The notes beneath the pieces are model-generated. The model searched no databases and was not told the origin of the DNA. It worked only from the letters and a program-made list of their open reading frames with translations. From positions 1-64,000 of the forward strand of contig JALJEE010001690.1 of NCBI GenBank assembly GCA_023231475.1: 64,000 nt of DNA. The letters are read 5' to 3'. Made by a program: the position numbers and the translations under genes. The stretch is from Seison nebaliae. Lineage: Eukaryota; Rotifera; Pararotatoria; Seisonacea; Seisonidae. This document shows, piece after piece, positions 1 through 11,798 of the stretch; the first letter of the stretch is position 1, and the number at the start of each line of letters is the position of its first letter.

Positions 1-1050
1 CTATAATAGTTTTCCAAAACTATAGACGAATTGAATTTTCTGCTCGCTTTTTTTAATCGTTAATACATTCGAAATTAAAAAACAATCGGCAATTATCGTT
101 ATTGTATAATCATTTCTTAAAGAAAAATAACCATGACGACAGATCACTTCAACTCATCGTACGAAAATAGATTAGAATCGTTTAAAATATTTACACATTC
201 ATCCAACCAAAGTTTATAATAACACAGATGAATTTATAAAGAAGAAACTATTAATTTGTTTAAATATGAATTTTTTAAATAAATGAATTATTTTCGCACA
301 ATTGAAGGTATTTCATAATGTCGATCCTTCATCACGAAAGCCATTATAGGAAAATTCAAAAAGGCGAAACATCATGAGTTCGGAGACTTGCACAATTCTA
401 ATTAGTAATAATTACATCCTTATCATATATGGGAATTGGTATAAATTTTGGAGCATAAATTTGTCAGGCTAAGTTTTTTGGTTGGAAGTTGCAAGAAAAC
501 AAGTATGATTTTTTATATACTTGTCGAATCTAGGAGCGGAATTAACTTTATAGAGGAACTCACCCGCTGTTTAATTTTCGTACCGGAAAACCCTCTAATT
601 TCGGAAGGGAACTCACCCACTTTCAATATTTCGGATATCCACTCACCTTATTTTTTCAATTTTTGAGAGGATTATTTGAACCCATCGAAAATATTGAAAA
701 TCATATCATTTTAAGATAATGTAAGTTGTGATAAATAAGCAAAAATATGATTCATAAAACAATTTGACGAAAATCATCAAATTCTATCGAATATAAATGA
801 AAATTAATTACTAAATTAAGACTCTACTCTTACTCTAATTACTCTAATTAAGAGTTTAAATTTTGGTCAAAAAAATCTTTCTTCTTTCTTCTCCGGTAAA
901 AGCGTTTCCGAAACCTTTAAAGGTAGGGAACGAAAACCTTTCGTTCGGACAAAGGCCGTCATCATTAGAAATGTCGTTCACAATACAGATTTGAATATGG
1001 TGGCAGAATCTATGCGCGATAAGGACATGCCTTTCCTCGATTTATAGAGA
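1..1050. other. intergenic, no gene seen
   Basis: AT-rich sequence with no reading frame that looks coding. Between about 545 and 650 a short motif containing ACTCACC recurs three times with unequal spacing, and around 820-855 a TACTCTAAT-like unit repeats. Part of the right end may belong to the 5' portion of the retrotransposon relic that follows. Confidence 0.5.
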
Positions 1051-2895
1051 CTTCGACTTGAGCAAATGGAATTCCGAAAGTTCTACAAAATGTTTCATCG
1101 TCAAATTTGATGAAAAGAATGCTGAAACTTTTTTCAATCCTGCAAATTGGCCGATCAACACATTTGTTCGAGAATTCTTCTTATCGAAATCCATCAATTC
1201 CTTTCTTGGTGAACGATGTGAGAAGTGGAGCCAACAACTCTTGAACAATAACAGTTCAATCCTTCCCTCGTCAATGAACAATATTGAGAATTAAAAAGAT
1301 ACGCCAATGTTATGATTTCCAACCTGTCCAGATGGAAGTAGTAGTGACAGATCTTCTAGTATTTCTATAATTTCCTTTAATTGTCATGGACCCAGCGGGT
1401 TTTTGACAGATATCTACGATCTTCTCCGATTTGGTGTCATTTTTCTTCAAGAAACTTGGCTCATGTCAATTCCGTTCTCATTTATCGATATTAATTCACG
1501 TCTCATTTTCAATTCACCTTCAATTCCTCCGAACAGTTTGAATGGAAAAGGTAAATGTTCGTCAGGCATGATCATTTTTGTTCGTAAGAACTTACAACCA
1601 ACCGAATTCCTAATTCAATCTCAACATATGTGTTCGATCATGATTTGCAATGTTCTATTAGTTAATTTTTCCGGTGATAGTTCTAACAAAATTCACAGTG
1701 TGATGATCCTAGAAGATCTCTTCACTCATGAATGTAATGGTAAAACCTTTATAATTGGGGATGATTTCAACATCTCTCCATTTGATATTGAACTAATGAT
1801 AATCAGTGGAAATAATCTTCTACACAGATTCGATTGTTCATTAATAGTATTATTATAGATGAGGAATAGATGTTTCATAAGTGAAATGTTCACAAATGCT
1901 TATGGTGTCATCAAACATAAATCAGAATCTTCTTCGTTATTTAAGATTAACAAAGGAGTCCGACAAGGTTCAATTCCCGCTCTTTGGGAAGAATTATTAA
2001 TGAAGTTCTTGTCGATGCTAACAATAACTTCTCTTTTAAAGTTGGTAATGAGAGTTTCCCATCAGTCTTCGCTTATGCTGATGACATTCTCATTTGTTGT
2101 AATAATGTGAAACAATGTAAGGAACGAATTGAATTTATTAGTTCCAAGTTATCTGAGAGATGTATCTTCTGTAATCAAGAGAAATGGAAAATCTTAACAG
2201 ACATTTACCTTTCTTCCATGTATGGGGATATGAAAAAATTAGTTGAGAAGAACGTAATTTTTCTGGGTATGACAATTGATAATATGCAGAAAAGTTCAAC
2301 GACGACCGATGAAATTAAATGTAAGTTTCTTAGATCTTTTTATTCGTTTCATCATCGTTGCAAATATTTCTCGATTGAATTGAAGATCAACTTATTCTTC
2401 ACTTACTGTTGCGATTTTTGTGAGCTGGCCGTTTCTTTGTCCAACACTAAAAAGTCCTTGCTATCTCTCGATCATACATATATATATAATTACTCTATTA
2501 TAATAGAGTAATTAGAATGGTTCTCGGTTGTTGTAAGCCATTTAATAGGGCATTTATGTTTTCTATCTGCGGATTAAAACCCTTTCCTCTTCTCATTGTT
2601 CAAAGATATTAGAAAATAATTCAGTCTACCGAGGAATCTGATTTATCATTTCCATCTTTTCTCCAGTGTAAAAATTTCTTCAATCCGTTTATCTTCTTTT
2701 GTTCTTATTATTCGATTGATGTTCCTGAATCTTTCGATGAAGCTCTTTACATTTCTTCTAACTTCGACATTACTTCTCATATTCCGGAATATCGTCATTG
2801 GAAGAAAGCTTATCAATGACAATTTTTACAGTGATCTATCTCATTTTCTTTTTAATTTACCCGGAGGGGATTTTATTTTATAATAAAAAAAAAAC
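1050..2895 (+). mobile_element. decayed non-LTR (LINE) retrotransposon
   Basis: A degraded non-LTR retrotransposon in the forward direction. From about 1364 to 1800 the translation shows apurinic-endonuclease hallmarks: an opening SFNCHG, then FLQETW, GMIIFVRKNL and IIGDDFN. From about 1940 to 2480 reverse-transcriptase signatures follow, GVRQGS and then, in another frame, FAYADDILICC with the catalytic YADD. The stretch 2640-2820 still reads as a plausible C-terminus and an A-rich tail at about 2881-2895 may be the 3' end. The endonuclease and RT parts are split over several frames with internal stops and most of the RT fingers region is missing, so it is inactive. An ORF at 1058-1294 could be the upstream ORF remnant. 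I cannot assign the clade. Confidence 0.75.
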
Positions 2896-2917
2896 AATCT
2901 CGAATAAACAAAAACAA

Positions 2918-2938
2918 ATTTATATATATATATATATC
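2918..2938. repeat. (TA)n microsatellite
   Basis: Alternating TA run directly downstream of the A-rich tail of the LINE relic, a common sequence context at LINE 3' ends or a simple independent microsatellite. Confidence 0.7.
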
Positions 2939-3010
2939 GATTTTATATAGAGTAACCTTTTTAGTTCATCATTCTGGATATTTTATAATTTTTAAATTTG
3001 ACTTTTGATA

Positions 3011-3697
3011 ATGTGTGAAAACTTCATATTATTTGGATTGAGTATTATGATAGTATTATCGAATTGTGAAGATACTCGGAGAGTATTTTTTAATAAGACA
3101 AGTGGCAATAGAAAATTCTCTTTAAGTAACAATATAAAGGAAATTGGAAGATGTGCATCGGATTCAGAATGTGATGGTTTGGATGTTAATGGGGAATGTT
3201 CACGTAACGGTCCGAACAAATCTTGGGAAAAAACTTTTTCCGCTGAAGAATGTGAGGAGTGGGATAGACCTTCCATAGATATGTCACTGGACTTTGTTAT
3301 GGGAAAGTTCTTTAATGTAGATAAATTCTTTGGGCGAACGTGGCAAGAATATAAATGTGGTTTTTATGATGATAAAGAAAATTTTTATTTGGGAAATGAA
3401 TTTCTTCGTAACTTCGTTCAGGAAAAGAATGTACAATCGTTAATTTTCGAAAATCGTAATATTCGATATCGTTATGAAGATCCAATTATTGATTCTGAAG
3501 AGAATGGTTATGTTATTATTACAAATTCATCTCATTCAAGAACCGATAAATTTATAACGAAAGATAGGAATGGCGGAATTGTTTGTCCAGAAGATGCATA
3601 CTATGGATTTTGGAATCGAAAATGTCATCTTACAATTTTAAATGGATTAAATGTTAAATACATTCTAATTACAATATTCCAATATATAGACCACTAA
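3011..3697 (+). CDS. secreted fibrinogen-like domain protein
   Basis: A predicted secreted protein of about 230 residues. The start is the ATG at 3011; it is followed by a hydrophobic signal peptide (ILFGLSIMIVLSNC, residues 6-20). The body resembles a divergent fibrinogen C-terminal (FReD) domain: WQEYKCGFYDD followed by NFYLGNEFLRNFV around residues 115-140 matches the 'W..Y..GFG...FWLGN..I..L' signature, and CPEDAYYGFWNRKCHLTILNG near 198-217 matches the conserved C-terminal Cys-Trp-Cys-LNG segment. FReD proteins in arthropods are often lectins of the tachylectin/ficolin type. The N-terminal part carries several extra cysteines. The frame stops at 3697; using GT at about 3653 and AG at 3689 would give an alternative tail ending near 3722, but that 37-bp intron would be unusually short. 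The domain ends early compared with typical FReDs, so it may be truncated. Confidence 0.6.
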   Translation: MCENFILFGLSIMIVLSNCEDTRRVFFNKTSGNRKFSLSNNIKEIGRCASDSECDGLDVNGECSRNGPNKSWEKTFSAEECEEWDRPSIDMSLDFVMGKFFNVDKFFGRTWQEYKCGFYDDKENFYLGNEFLRNFVQEKNVQSLIFENRNIRYRYEDPIIDSEENGYVIITNSSHSRTDKFITKDRNGGIVCPEDAYYGFWNRKCHLTILNGLNVKYILITIFQYIDH

Positions 3698-3722
3698 CAA
3701 TAGACCCAAATTTATTTACTAA

Positions 3723-4576
3723 TTTATCTAACAGGAATTTCCTTAATAAGTAATGTTGTTTATTATTATTAATTGATATTTAATATTATCTAATAAATTA
3801 ATATTATAATTCAAACATAAATTTTGAACATCATAAATACGGTAAAAACTTAGAGTAGTCGAACACTTTAGGGGTTTTATAAAACAGATCATAACTTCTG
3901 TTTAATTAAATGTCTTTTAAGAGGTTGCATATCATAAAATAGCCATCTTCAAGCTCTTTAAGATAGTGAAAAAAAAGTTTTGAACGCATTAACAGTAGGT
4001 CTGTTAATTTAACAGGGCATTTTCGATAACAGTTCGGTTTTCTTTCTGGATCATACTTGGAAAATAGAGCCTAAATTATTTTCAATCGTAGTTTCAGTTA
4101 TTGAGATCACCACCATCGAAAACGTCAGTGTTACTGTTTATCATCAGCTGTTTAGTTTACTTAAAATATTATTTACTCATTTTTCTCATTTATATCATGA
4201 AGATTTTAAATACCATTGGTACATTGAAATATTTTCGTTTACAAACATAGCGAAGTGTCAATTTGCATTTATCAAATAAAATTTTAGATTATTAGTAGAG
4301 GTAGAGAATAGAAAAGATGTTGAACAAAAAGTAGAACATTAATGTAGATATCTTAATAACTCTAAACTAATACCTAATACCGTAGGGCCTACGGTATGTA
4401 TGATAAAACTTTTTTGAAACCACCTGTTAGTTGAAGTAGGAGTCTCATATTAAAACATTTTATTTTTTTGAAAAAATGCATGATTATGTAAATATGTGTT
4501 GAATGTTGTTTGTTTTCGAAGATGTAAAGGACCAAGATGTATGAGAAGATAAGAAAAGATGAAGTAGTTGATAAAT
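3723..4576. other. intergenic, AT-rich
   Basis: No coding signal. It holds a 21-bp near-palindrome at 4377-4397 (10-bp arms around one base) whose centre is GC-rich against an AT-rich background. The right part is presumably the 3' UTR and downstream region of the minus-strand RNA-binding protein gene. Confidence 0.5.
4377..4397. repeat. 21-bp perfect inverted repeat
   Basis: ATACCGTAGG, one G, then CCTACGGTAT: 10-bp arms with a single central base. No obvious function; it stands out by base composition and is not at a gene end I can place exactly. Confidence 0.7.
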
Positions 4577-4588
4577 TAAGTAATACTG

Positions 4589-7500
4589 CTAATTAATTGT
4601 TGTATTCGATTGAACATTATCCGGAGGCAATTTTGTCAAATAATTACCGAGTAGCAAATTTGAATTACTGTTGTTACTATTAATTGTAACATTGACATTC
4701 CCATTCAAACTTGCATTGTTGTTGTTGTTCTGGTTGGCATGAATTTGATGAGTTGAATTATTCATAATATTATTAATATCATTTGGCATCTTCAAGTAAT
4801 CGACAGTCTCATTTTTAGTGTTGTTGTTATTGTTATTATTTGAAATGTTATTACAACTGCTTTCTCCAGATGAAAGATTGGTCGTATTAGGTAAATTTTG
4901 TACGTTTTGGTTAAGTTGATTCATGATATTTAATCCGTTGTTCAATGTACCACTAGTGGTGACTATATTGGGATTGTACAAAGTAGTTGGATCACTCATA
5001 TAATGATTGTTCGAATAATTTAAATTGGGTTGCAACATTTTCAATAATTCCATCGTTACTTGTCTTCCGTTCATGTCAGTGCCATTTCCATAGGACAACG
5101 AACCTCCGAGATGGTTTATGGTGTTTAGAGAATTATCCGGTGTCGTACTTGACAAATTTAACAGATTTCCGAATTGTGGACCGATATTAGAAGAATAAGT
5201 ACTTTGTGACATAAAACGACGATCTCCAAACTCATTAAATTTGATTGGTAATGAGTAATCTATCAAATTTCTATTCTCGTCCGTATAGTAGTTGTGAGGT
5301 ATTTTCCGAGCGGTCGGGTCATAATTGGACGATAATGGCAATAATGTCGCGGAGAAGTCAGGTATTTGAAGTACTAGAATAAAAAATGCTAGGGAAAATT
5401 TCATAAGAAATATTAACACTGCAAATTGACCCCAAACATTTTTAAAGTGAAAAATGCAGCGATCTCCTTCGCATCCTGTGCCATTGGCACCGGATTCACA
5501 GTATAACCATAGACTTTACCACAGAGCGTTACGGTACAATGATAGACCTTCGTATTATTCTCCCCATCTAATGGTTGTAAGTCATATTTGGGGGTGATCA
5601 ATAATTTTTGTTGACAATAGAGTTCCAGAGCCTATAGAAATTACGAAAAATTTAAGAAGAAAATTAGTAGGAAATACAATTCCATTTGACATATTATACA
5701 GTTTTCAATAGAAAGTGGCAAATAATTAAGTTAATGGAAACGATGAAGCGTTAATGAAGAGGAAGCTGAGTAAATAATGTGGGGGAGGTGTGGAGGGAGA
5801 GAGAGACATGCGAAGATAATTGACAGAAACTAACTGCACAACAAGTGCATTTATTGTGATTTGTTAAGCTCTTCGATAGATAAGATATGATTTGGTCCAA
5901 ATTAGATGGTGATGCATTATTAGACAAGTCGATTAATTCAGGAATAGTAGAAGAACGCATTGGATGGTTGGTTCTTGGCTGTGTCATCGGATATGGCATT
6001 GACTGTAATCGAGATGTGGCTAAATAATTTCGACGAATCACCGAATTATTCGTTCCATTGTCATTGATAAAAGTTTGGGGTAGTATTCCTTGAGTATTCG
6101 CCAATTTTAAAAGTAGATTTTCATTAGATGATAAAAGGGAGTAATCAGTCTACAGAGAATCGTTATATAGATCATAATGAATGGTTGGATATTAAATGAC
6201 GAGAAATAAAAAAGTTTTCGGTCAGTAAAAATTTCAAAAATTTTCCATATAGAACAATTTGAAGGAACAAAAAATCGGATTTCCATACGAACAACAAGAG
6301 AATTGTGGAAAGATAAAATTTAATTAAATTTCACTCATTCAATAGAAAGTTATTAGAATCTTTTTTCCTTTCCGTAAAAAATCAACAGACAATTACTATA
6401 AAAATCATCTCCAAATGAATCTGATGACAATCGTCACATATTCCAAAGAACAGAGACTAAGAGGAGAATGTCGATATACTGACCTTCGGAGCTAACGGCA
6501 AGATATCATCGAATGCTACATTGCGAAATGAATCTGAAATTTAAAAAATTTTAAATTCTTCACAATTAACAAATTAAACATCTTCCTTGTTGCGCCCTAA
6601 AATAATAAATATTTATTTTAAACGATTACAAAGGAATTGAAACATCTGTCGAAGTTGTTGATCTTGTTTGGCGAGTGCTTTCGATTCGCGAATGGTAGTG
6701 AGAACCTGTTCATTCTTTTCTACCGGTTTCGCCAATTCAATTTCCACGACGGAATTCCCGATCATTTTATCTATGAGAAATTCGATTAATTCCATGAGAT
6801 GATGAAATCAATTCAAACTGTTCAAATATTCAATTGCTTTACATGCGTCTTCTCGTTCTTTGAAATGGACGAAAGCATAATCTCGAAGGACTCGTACACG
6901 TTCGATACAATCCGTTTTCCCAAGGACGTTTTGGATTGTACTTTGAATTAATTCGTTCGATGTGTTTGGCATGAGATTTCTAATGTAGATATTTCTTACT
7001 TTTTTCATAGTTTCGGGATCGACCTTATTTTCTGGCTCGGCCCAATCCACTGCCACTTCATTCGTCCACAATGTAAATGGTTTCTCTTGCAATTTCTTCC
7101 TTCCCAAGGCTGCTTGTCGATGTGTGGCGTATTCGACAAATGCGAATCCACGATTCTTTTTCCTGTCATCCATTAAGGGATAAACGATGGCTTTCACTAC
7201 ACCCTCCGTATGTTTTTTCATTTCCAAATAAATGTCATTACTGTTCTTGAGCTTAGGTATTCCACCGATAAATAACCGTTTCGTATCATGAATGTGCAAG
7301 ACGGTAACTGTACAATTCTCTCTAATCTGTTTGCCGTGCAATTTCTCCACAACCAAATCGGCTTGCTTCTTTGTCGATAGAGTAGCGAACGCGTAACATT
7401 TCGATAATTGATTCGCTTCAGTCATCAATCTCAACTCGTATAACTTGACGTTCTCTTGCGTAATAAATTTAATTATTTCATTCTCATAACAATTGGGAGG

Positions 7501-7737
7501 TAGTAAGCCTAAGATAATCTCACAACCTTCTTCGGGTGGATGATCTACCCAATTGGACGGAGGTCCTCCACATCGACGTTGACCATTATCCTTTTTCAAA
7601 GGACATCCAACTGATCGACAATATTGTTCAACAATCGCATCTCGACCTGCATTATCATTCATCGATGATAAAGTAGATTGGAATTGTTGTTGTTGTTGTC
7701 GTGGTTCGTATGATGGATCGAGATAAGACAAATTCAT
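4589..7737 (-). CDS. A1CF/RBM46/RBM47-like RNA-binding protein (3 RRM + dsRBD)
   Basis: A multi-exon nuclear RNA-binding protein. Exon 1 (7737 to 6819) starts at ATG 7737 and encodes the family lead-in (GGPPSNW..PPEEGCE) and three RRMs: RRM1 with EIILGLLP, RRM2 with KRLFIGGIPK and GFAFVEY, RRM3 with RNIYIRNLMP and YAFVHFK. A 48-bp intron (6818-6771) joins EYLN to NKMIGNSVVEIELAKPVEK, completing RRM3. Further exons include an FRNVAFDDILPLAPK segment (about 6545-6483), a poorly conserved exon near 6104-5850, and a double-stranded RNA-binding-like domain (about 5634-5420; KYDLQPLDG, VYHCTVTLCG, AKEIAAFFTLKMFG). A 44-bp intron at about 5371-5414 leads to an Asn-rich tail ending at 4589. The RRM3-plus-dsRBD order is diagnostic for the A1CF/RBM46/RBM47/DND1 group, which bind 3' UTRs and, in vertebrates, support C-to-U editing or germ-cell mRNA control. 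I cannot say which vertebrate paralogue it matches best. Confidence 0.85.
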
Positions 7738-10173
7738 TAAAAGAATATTTTGAAAAATAATTAATTTGAATTTCTAGATGTCTGTCACTCGTTCCGATTG
7801 TTCACAAAAATAATAATAATTTGTTGTTGTTCTATTTAAAATTTATTAGAACGTTAAATAATCATTTCTTTCTCTTCAACTAAATTTGCTGCCATAAATC
7901 ATTTATCATCTTTTCTTTTTCCCAATGTTTTTTTTTCGCAATATCTCAATGGAACAAACTTTTCTAATTCGAAATAAACAATCACTCAGTGATGGTTTGA
8001 AGAGAATTCTAATGGAAAAATTTATAATGAAAATAAGATAAGATAGTGGGGGATTGAGTTGACAATGAATGATTTATGTGAATCATTCATGCCAAGTAGT
8101 TGAGAGGGGGAGAAGTTAATGATAAATTCTTCGATTATTCATTAAGTTTCTACTAGTCATTCTCGGATTGTGTGCAGGGGAGATAATAAAAAGTTTTGTT
8201 GGATGGAAGTTGTGTTGAGGGGAAGAGAATGAAAAGAATCTGAATAATTTGATGAGAAGAAGATCATGTCCTAAAGTTCAATCTATCTTCTTTTGTCTTC
8301 GGTATTTACGCTAATTCTACTGAGCTGATTTGGTCAAAGTCTTTTATTTCATCATTCCAAAGAGACGTCCTACACAAATTATTTAATTATTTCTCACTCA
8401 AACACTACGGGTGGGGAGTATGTTTGGAGAGTTGTGAAAATGTATACGGCGTCGCATTATTTCTGAGCCATCTCTCCAGCGAGAATAGATGTTAGAATTA
8501 TATAGGAACACTGTTGAACTCGAACATTAAATTCGATGTAAACATTTGAAACTGACACCAGAATTGTGTAAAAAGGGAAATTCTTTTTCGTTGATAGAGT
8601 TCAATTAAAAACAGTAATCATGAATAACCATATGAAGAACATTTAAAATATATGAAATATATAAATATATGAGAGATAAGAGAGACACATGATGGATAGT
8701 CGAATTGTTTACATAATGTTTCTTTATTTAATTTGGAGGAATAAATAATTTAAAAATAATATTTTTAATTTCGTTTCACACTCGTTCGGTCAAATCGACG
8801 AGCATGTTAGTGGAAGAGACGTCAAACGAAGTACTTGATATGGGAAAGATTTTAATTGATATGAATAAAATTTAATGTGGTTGGAGGAAGAGGGATATTA
8901 TACGAAGAATTTGATCCGAAAACCATATTTTTGACGTATACTCCATTCTCTGGGAAACTTCCGAAGTACTTATGAAAAAACAAATTGCCATTCAATACCA
9001 ATCCAACAACGTGAAGAAACAATAAACAATCAACTCAATAACGCGAATAATAAATCGACTTCCACCCAAATTCCATAGAAAACGGAAAAATTGTACCAAG
9101 TCAAATTGAAGTTAATTCAATTTATATTTTATGTAAATTAGTATTGGCGTTCATTGATACGTCTCCTCTCATCCACTCATACGTGTAAACATTACGACGG
9201 TTCCGTCGATGACGAGTAGAATATCAATTAATCAACGACGTAACTCCAAATTCTTGCACTAACATCGAATGAATAATCTCAAAAATATTATTTAAAAAAA
9301 TCTCAAAAATAATAAAATATAATTATTTGAAAAAAAATTTCAAAAATTTTTTTGGAGAATTATTTGAATTGTCACTCAATCCCTTCTGAATATATTGATG
9401 GTTTTTATGATGATTTTAGTGAATTAGTGGGAATTATAAAAATGATACATAAGTTTTAATATGAATCGAGTTTAAACGGAACAAGAGCAACAAGAAAGAT
9501 GATTGGTAAATGTCTTGAACACGTACCCGTCAACATGATATGTGGACTAGCATATTCTATTCGATTTAATTCATTTCTAACGAACACATCCAAATTTACA
9601 TACGAACAAGTAATAAAGTTGAAAGAGAATTAATTTCTAATTTTTCCAAGTAGTTTCCTTCATCAGAATTTTACCGATCTAACATCAAATTCACATGAGA
9701 GAGAAGCATTACACTTGATAGTCAATTCGTCTCTCTCCATCACGACTTGTCTAATGTTCGTTCATTGCTCATAGGTCTGGTCGACATTTAACTTCGCTCC
9801 GCACGTACATAGTGAGAGGGGGGAAACGTTTTCTCCAAAAAAACAAAAACGAAGAGCTTTTCCCAATTATTTCAAGGAGAAGATTTCCACAACGAGAATG
9901 TTAATTCTTCCAACTTCTCTTCATCTTCGACAACTACATGAGAAAGAATGTTCTCCAAAACACAAATTAATCGTCACGTAAATTATATTCGAATTCATTC
10001 CGATGCACATGTATCAGATCTTCTCTATTCTCAACTTTTCTTCATCTGATATTTTCTGCCTTATCTTCCTCATTATTCACCGTCATCATTCTCGTCGTCG
10101 TTACTATAGAAATTATTTCGACTATTTTTCTGACCAAACCGGAACAATTAAAAGATTGCATGTCCACGAATTT
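7738..10173. other. intergenic, no gene seen
   Basis: About 2.4 kb between the 5' end of the minus-strand RNA-binding protein gene and the 3' end of OSGEP. No reading frame in it looks coding, and the plus-strand frames at 10003-10538 are shadows of OSGEP. It presumably contains the promoter and 5' UTR of the RNA-binding protein at its left end. Confidence 0.5.
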
Positions 10174-11476
10174 TTAATGAGACAATGCATCGTTAATTAC
10201 TTTCAGATAATTCTCTTCCGTCTTCAACTTCTTACCTCTTTTTTCATAATTCGGATGCCACGTCACTTCTACCTCATCAGTCCGGAAACGTTGGCAAATG
10301 CATGTGTCACTTATCAAATGTTTCACTCCATTCTCGTACATCAATAAACCAGCTTGAGCGATCATTGCACCATTATCAATACAAAATCGTTCGTCTGTTG
10401 CGAACAATCTTCCTCCACGTTCTTTACACATTAGATCCATCATTTCTTGCAATCTCTTATTACAACCAACACCACCAACAATTAGAACATCACTCGAACC
10501 GACATGTGCCATCGCTCGTTCTATTTATAATGAATTGAATTTAAATTGATTTGATATGAATCAAATTTAAAAATTTTTTAAATAAAAACCAGTTATTTCA
10601 ATTAACATCGAGAAAATGGTTTCTTGGAGAGAGTAACACAAATCCTCTTTCGTATATTCACCTTTCTCATACAATTTCATTCCTTTTGTCTATTCATATA
10701 AGAAAATGATGATGAAAAAAATGGAAAAAACGGAACTTGAATGAAAGTGAGAATTCCACTCGTCGAAACGTCCATTCCCTTCACACTATACGGTAATTTC
10801 AAATATTTCTTTCCTCTATATAAATTGAAGAAAAGTTCCAGAAAGGAAAATAAAGAGAAGAAACTTTTTCGCCATTTGTTCGATATTGTAACCGGGAGAC
10901 GGCACATTCGACAACTACAAAATAAAATATAATTTTCAAAATTTTAAATTTTAAATTAATTTTAACTTTTATAATTCTGGCAAACTTGTCTAAACAATTT
11001 CCGACGGCTGTATCGAGTGTCTCACCAAAAATCTGATATCGGTCAACGGAAAATGCAATGATTTGTGTATTGCCACCACTCGCGTATAAGATAACCGGAT
11101 TCTCCGCCTTCGTTATCATTCGACCCATTTCAATGTGACCAATACAATGATTAACACCCAATATTGGTTTATCGAATAATTGAGATAAGGTCCTGGCAAC
11201 AACTGCCACATTTGCCAATGGAGCTCCCATTCCCGGTCCTTTTGTAAAACAGATAACATCAATGTTTTCCATAGTCATATTGGCATCCGTTAATGCTGCT
11301 TCAATCAAAGGAAGCACATGTTGTGCGTGATGTTTGGCAGTAGGAGAAGGTTGAAATCCTTCACCGATCGGTGCAGAATAAGTTCGACGAACATTAGCCA
11401 ATACTTCACCTTGAGATGAAATTATCCCGATTCCTATTTTATTAGCGCTACCTTCCAAACCCATTGCAATTGTCAT
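10174..11476 (-). CDS. OSGEP: tRNA N6-adenosine threonylcarbamoyltransferase (KEOPS catalytic subunit)
   Basis: OSGEP/Kae1, the catalytic subunit of the cytosolic/nuclear KEOPS complex that transfers threonylcarbamoyl onto A37 of ANN-decoding tRNAs. Start is ATG 11476 ([17 protein letters not shown], the family N-terminus). Exon 1 contains KGPGMGAPL and the metal-binding HCIGHIEMG (the HxxxH pair), then SGGNTQ and [17 protein letters not shown]. Introns: about 10915-10966 (52 bp, joining RIIK to [13 protein letters not shown]), one of about 50 bp near 10825-10875 (joining MAKK to [15 protein letters not shown]), one near 10690-10740 after GILTFIQ, and one near 10515-10580. The last exon carries [31 protein letters not shown] and [10 protein letters not shown]. 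All catalytic-core motifs are intact. It is slightly longer than the human protein at the C-terminus, with a charged tail. The long introns-free spacing to MECR suggests a shared divergent promoter. Confidence 0.95.
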
Positions 11477-11798
11477 GTTGAAAACAATTAAGAAAATTAT
11501 GCAAAATTTTCATGTTTTATTTAAGCCGAAAATTTAAAAAGAAAATTCAAATTTCTCAAAAGAAAAAATTCAATAAGATTTCTCATAAAATGGTCGTGAT
11601 AGAAGTCACAATTTATTAAACTGATATAATTATTATTTTTGATAAAACATTTCGATTATTTTTATAAGCCAAAATTTTGAATTTGAGTTTTTTTGAAAAT
11701 TAAGAATGAATGTTCGAAGTGGGAATAAATGTTATCGTGGGCTGAAGGAATGATGGAATGCGGTCTTCTACATTCGAAAAAGACTAATATTGGTCAGT
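11477..11798. promoter_or_regulatory. probable bidirectional promoter OSGEP/MECR
   Basis: A 322-bp AT-rich gap between the divergent start codons of OSGEP (minus) and MECR (plus). No separate ORF fits, so both promoters and both 5' UTRs must lie here unless there are distant non-coding exons. No TATA box or initiator can be assigned with confidence against this background. Confidence 0.5.

Noticed and set aside
668-690. Reverse-strand GGTTCAAAT resembling a tRNA B box
   Set aside because: No A box at the right distance and no cloverleaf could be drawn. No tRNA was recognised anywhere in the window by eye.
10003-10538. Overlapping plus-strand frames of about 80-114 codons
   Set aside because: They lie antisense to the last OSGEP exon or in its 3' flank, and lack conserved motifs.
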